64,000 nucleotides of DNA from Chryseobacterium jejuense (GTDB lineage Bacteria; Bacteroidota; Bacteroidia; Flavobacteriales; Weeksellaceae). Position 1 is the first letter of the stretch. Each line of letters opens with the position of its first letter. The notes beneath the pieces were generated by a model. That model saw only the letters and a program-made list of their open reading frames with translations. It had not been told where the DNA came from and made no database searches. Positions 62,377-64,000 of the stretch are shown here, piece by piece. The stretch spans positions 124,001 to 188,000 of the forward strand of contig NZ_JAGIPR010000004.1 in the NCBI RefSeq assembly GCF_017877355.1. The letters run 5' to 3'. A program made the position numbers and the translations under genes.

Positions 62377-62915
62377 TTTATCAGTATATAATTATATTCA
62401 ACATTTACATTTTCGGCAATTTTTTTAGTAACCACTTTAGGTATGGTCACTTTATAATCTGCCGGTTTTGCTACAAAACTTCCCTGCATATAAATCTTTC
62501 CATCCTTTGCATACATTGAAGCTACAGAGGTTATCGCTTTATCTACTCCATGAAAGTTTAAAGTTCCCTGAACCGTATATTTCTGTGGACTGGCAGTAAG
62601 TTTTGACTTATCGAAGCCTATAACTTTTCCTTTAAATGTGGTTTTAGGAAATTTAGCAGATTCTGCATAGCTTTCATTAAAATGTTCTTCCATTAATTTG
62701 GTTTTAAAATGGAAGTTTTTTACAACAGAAACAGATGCCATTTCTCCGGTGTCAGCATTAAGAATAACCAGATTGGCATCATCCTGAGCATAAATATCAT
62801 CAAAAAGAGGTACTGATGCTTCAAATGTTAGTTTACCGGTTTTGGAACTGTATTTCTGGGCTGAAGCGTAACCGGCAAAAAACAGGATTACGCTTAATAG
62901 TGTTAGTTTTTTCAT
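62373..62915 (-). CDS. YceI family periplasmic protein
   Basis: 180 residues with a signal peptide ending ASAQ. The YceI beta-barrel shows the KYSSKTGKLTFEASVP start, EEHFNESYAESAKFPKTTFKGKV near 75-97 and YTVQGTLNFHGVDKAIT near 113-129. YceI proteins bind isoprenoid quinone-like lipids in a hydrophobic channel. Lipid or quinone binding fits the adjacent cytochrome gene. It overlaps the ankyrin gene by 4 bases and lies 11 bases after the cytochrome gene. Confidence 0.9.
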   Translation of the reverse strand: MKKLTLLSVILFFAGYASAQKYSSKTGKLTFEASVPLFDDIYAQDDANLVILNADTGEMASVSVVKNFHFKTKLMEEHFNESYAESAKFPKTTFKGKVIGFDKSKLTASPQKYTVQGTLNFHGVDKAITSVASMYAKDGKIYMQGSFVAKPADYKVTIPKVVTKKIAENVNVEYNYILIK

Positions 62916-62926
62916 ATCAAATATTT

Positions 62927-63274
62927 TTAGTTTTCGGTTAATCCATCAGCTTTCCACTTAATGAAAGTATTAATCTGAGTGGCAGATAATGAACCACCTT
63001 TAGGCATTTTCTGTGGGTCTCCGTTTGCTCTTTGAATCCTGTCTAAAATCCCGTCTATATTATTCTTTGCCTGGTCGTAAGTCGCTAAGGGTTTAAAACT
63101 TCCTGCAGAATGGCAGCCAATACAGTTATTATCAATAATCGGCTTTATATCTGTTGTATATTTTACAGGTAATATGACAGGGGTATTTTCTGAAATTTCT
63201 TCATAGGTTCTGCTTTCACATGCAATAATGGTTGCTGCAAATGATATGACTAGGAGGTATATTACTTTTCTCAT
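62927..63274 (-). CDS. c-type cytochrome lipoprotein
   Basis: 115 residues from the ATG at 63274, 1 base after the preceding stop; a longer frame reaching 63400 lies inside the upstream gene and is rejected. The lipobox IIAC gives the lipidated Cys at residue 19. One heme-c site C51-x-x-C54-H55 (CIGCH) and a possible axial Met in PQKMPKGG (M90) are visible. It is an envelope-anchored electron carrier, probably working with YceI and the DUF5777 barrel. Confidence 0.88.
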   Translation of the reverse strand: MRKVIYLLVISFAATIIACESRTYEEISENTPVILPVKYTTDIKPIIDNNCIGCHSAGSFKPLATYDQAKNNIDGILDRIQRANGDPQKMPKGGSLSATQINTFIKWKADGLTEN

Positions 63275-63275
63275 A

Positions 63276-64000
63276 TTAAAAAACTCTGTAAAGGTTAAAC
63301 CCAAAGAAAATGTGTCCTTTTCCCCAATTTCCGGATGCATTCGTAAGATATCCGATATCTGAATTGATCTGGGAGTTTGTAAATAAAAGCTGAAAAACAT
63401 GTCCCCCGGTTTCTATATCCACACCTAATGACAAGGGATTTTTATAAAAACTGTGATTGTCGAAATTCACAAAATATTCTGCATTTACAGAAATTCTTTT
63501 TGAGATTTTATATCGGCCACCAAGACCGGCAAGAAATTGGTTTTTATCTTCTATAGTAGGTTCATAAAGATTCTTATGTACATATGAAGGGGTAAACTGT
63601 AATGAAAATTTATCACTAAATCTTCTAGAAATGAGAGCCTGTGTAAGATAAGACAGTCTGTCACTGAATCTAAGATGTGGATATGTATCTTTATCCATGG
63701 CTGTATTGGCACCCATTACATGATAGCCAACAACATCTACCGGAAAGCTCTCATTTTGTTTTACCAATCTATACTTAATGCCACCTTCAAAAGTTTTCAT
63801 ATTGGTTTCCCGGGACAGGCTTAAAGATATGGCATCTGTAACTCCGTAGATAACCCCCAGTTTAGTAGAAGCATTATCCAGTCCGAAAAAATCCTTAAAC
63901 CCGGCGCTTACATCGCCAAACCGATGGGCAACAATCATATACCATTCTTTTTTGGCAGCAAGTTTAGTGGATTGTCCGGTCACAATCTGCAAGGCTTTGA
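63276..64000 (-). CDS. DUF5777 family outer-membrane beta-barrel (5'-partial)
   Basis: At least 241 codons; the frame is open to the window end and the true N-terminus with signal peptide lies outside. The sequence HRFGDVSAGFKDFFGLDNAST followed by alternating strands (ISLSLSRETNMKTFEGGIKYRL...) and the terminal FFGFNLYRVF fit the DUF5777 barrel family. It is the first visible gene of the operon with the c-type cytochrome, YceI, ankyrin and T9SS proteins. Confidence 0.85.
   Translation of the reverse strand, partial: KALQIVTGQSTKLAAKKEWYMIVAHRFGDVSAGFKDFFGLDNASTKLGVIYGVTDAISLSLSRETNMKTFEGGIKYRLVKQNESFPVDVVGYHVMGANTAMDKDTYPHLRFSDRLSYLTQALISRRFSDKFSLQFTPSYVHKNLYEPTIEDKNQFLAGLGGRYKISKRISVNAEYFVNFDNHSFYKNPLSLGVDIETGGHVFQLLFTNSQINSDIGYLTNASGNWGKGHIFFGFNLYRVF

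Noticed and set aside
63275..63400. Longer cytochrome frame starting at 63400
   Set aside because: It lies inside the DUF5777 gene, and the lipoprotein signal starts at 63274.
1..64000. tRNA, rRNA, CRISPR array or intact insertion sequence
   Set aside because: I looked for cloverleaf arms with GTTCGA-type loops, regularly spaced repeats and transposase motifs, and found none convincing. A dedicated tRNA or repeat finder would be needed to exclude them fully.

Overview
The window looks like a chromosomal segment of a Chryseobacterium-like member of the Bacteroidota (Flavobacteriia, Weeksellaceae). The DNA is clearly AT-rich, and start codons lack Shine-Dalgarno sequences. Many secreted proteins carry short signal peptides ending in SQ or AQ, or lipoboxes. 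Three proteins end in type IX secretion (T9SS) sorting domains. Several genes have a TAnnTTTG-type -7 promoter element. I see no rRNA or tRNA gene, no CRISPR array and no intact insertion sequence.

Left part (1-20 kb, all genes on +): a loose series of small accessory genes. It holds a possible immunity-like protein, a secreted kelch protein flanked by two direct copies of a REP-like repeat, a DUF922 zincin, an RDD membrane protein, DUF2004, DUF2461 and DUF4919 proteins, and several unknowns. Four secreted serine hydrolases of the penicillin-binding/beta-lactamase fold lie here (7432, 8540, 14696, 16145), along with a phosphodiester glycosidase lipoprotein, a RibD-C reductase, a VOC protein, an HpaF-type isomerase, a DinB-superfamily protein and an HExxH lipoprotein. 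A frameshifted mini-gene lies at 9648-9820.

20.0-20.65 kb: a 628-base AT-rich stretch without genes carries five TTATNCACA DnaA boxes plus near matches. It is a candidate replication origin or DnaA-titration site. It is followed by a FabZ-like hot-dog protein and a complete subclass B1 metallo-beta-lactamase lipoprotein.

22.7-38 kb: an alpha/beta hydrolase, DUF2200 and DUF4272 proteins, and a DUF2157/DUF4401/GDYXXLXY membrane module. Next come an FMN riboswitch controlling ribB, an outer-membrane barrel receptor, a DUF3575 protein and an MHS-family transporter. A tightly overlapping operon follows (secreted hydrolase, ECF sigma factor, four-helix membrane protein, methyltransferase), then a secreted M43 metalloprotease with GEVED and T9SS domains.

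38-47 kb: mostly housekeeping genes. These are an MsbA-like ABC exporter, truA, lpxK overlapping a purine nucleoside phosphorylase gene, a thioredoxin-like protein, a GNAT protein, dinB (apparently leaderless) and a cytoplasmic GH13 alpha-amylase. At 47362-47529 on the minus strand there is a 55-residue Cys-rich peptide with a double-glycine leader.

47.6-53.2 kb: redox and detoxification genes with their regulators. There is a carboxylesterase, an AraC regulator divergent from a cupin/alcohol-dehydrogenase pair, and an HxlR regulator divergent from an NmrA-like oxidoreductase. Both divergent regions contain inverted repeats overlapping promoter elements.

53.3-64 kb (all minus): a 1247-residue BNR/T9SS lipoprotein with a small lipoprotein partner, a nucleotide-pyrophosphatase-like phosphodiesterase, and a GrpB/cytidine-deaminase/GNAT operon. 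Last is an operon of a DUF5777 barrel (cut by the window edge), a c-type cytochrome lipoprotein, YceI, an ankyrin protein and a T9SS protein. This last operon suggests an exported electron-transfer or stress function.
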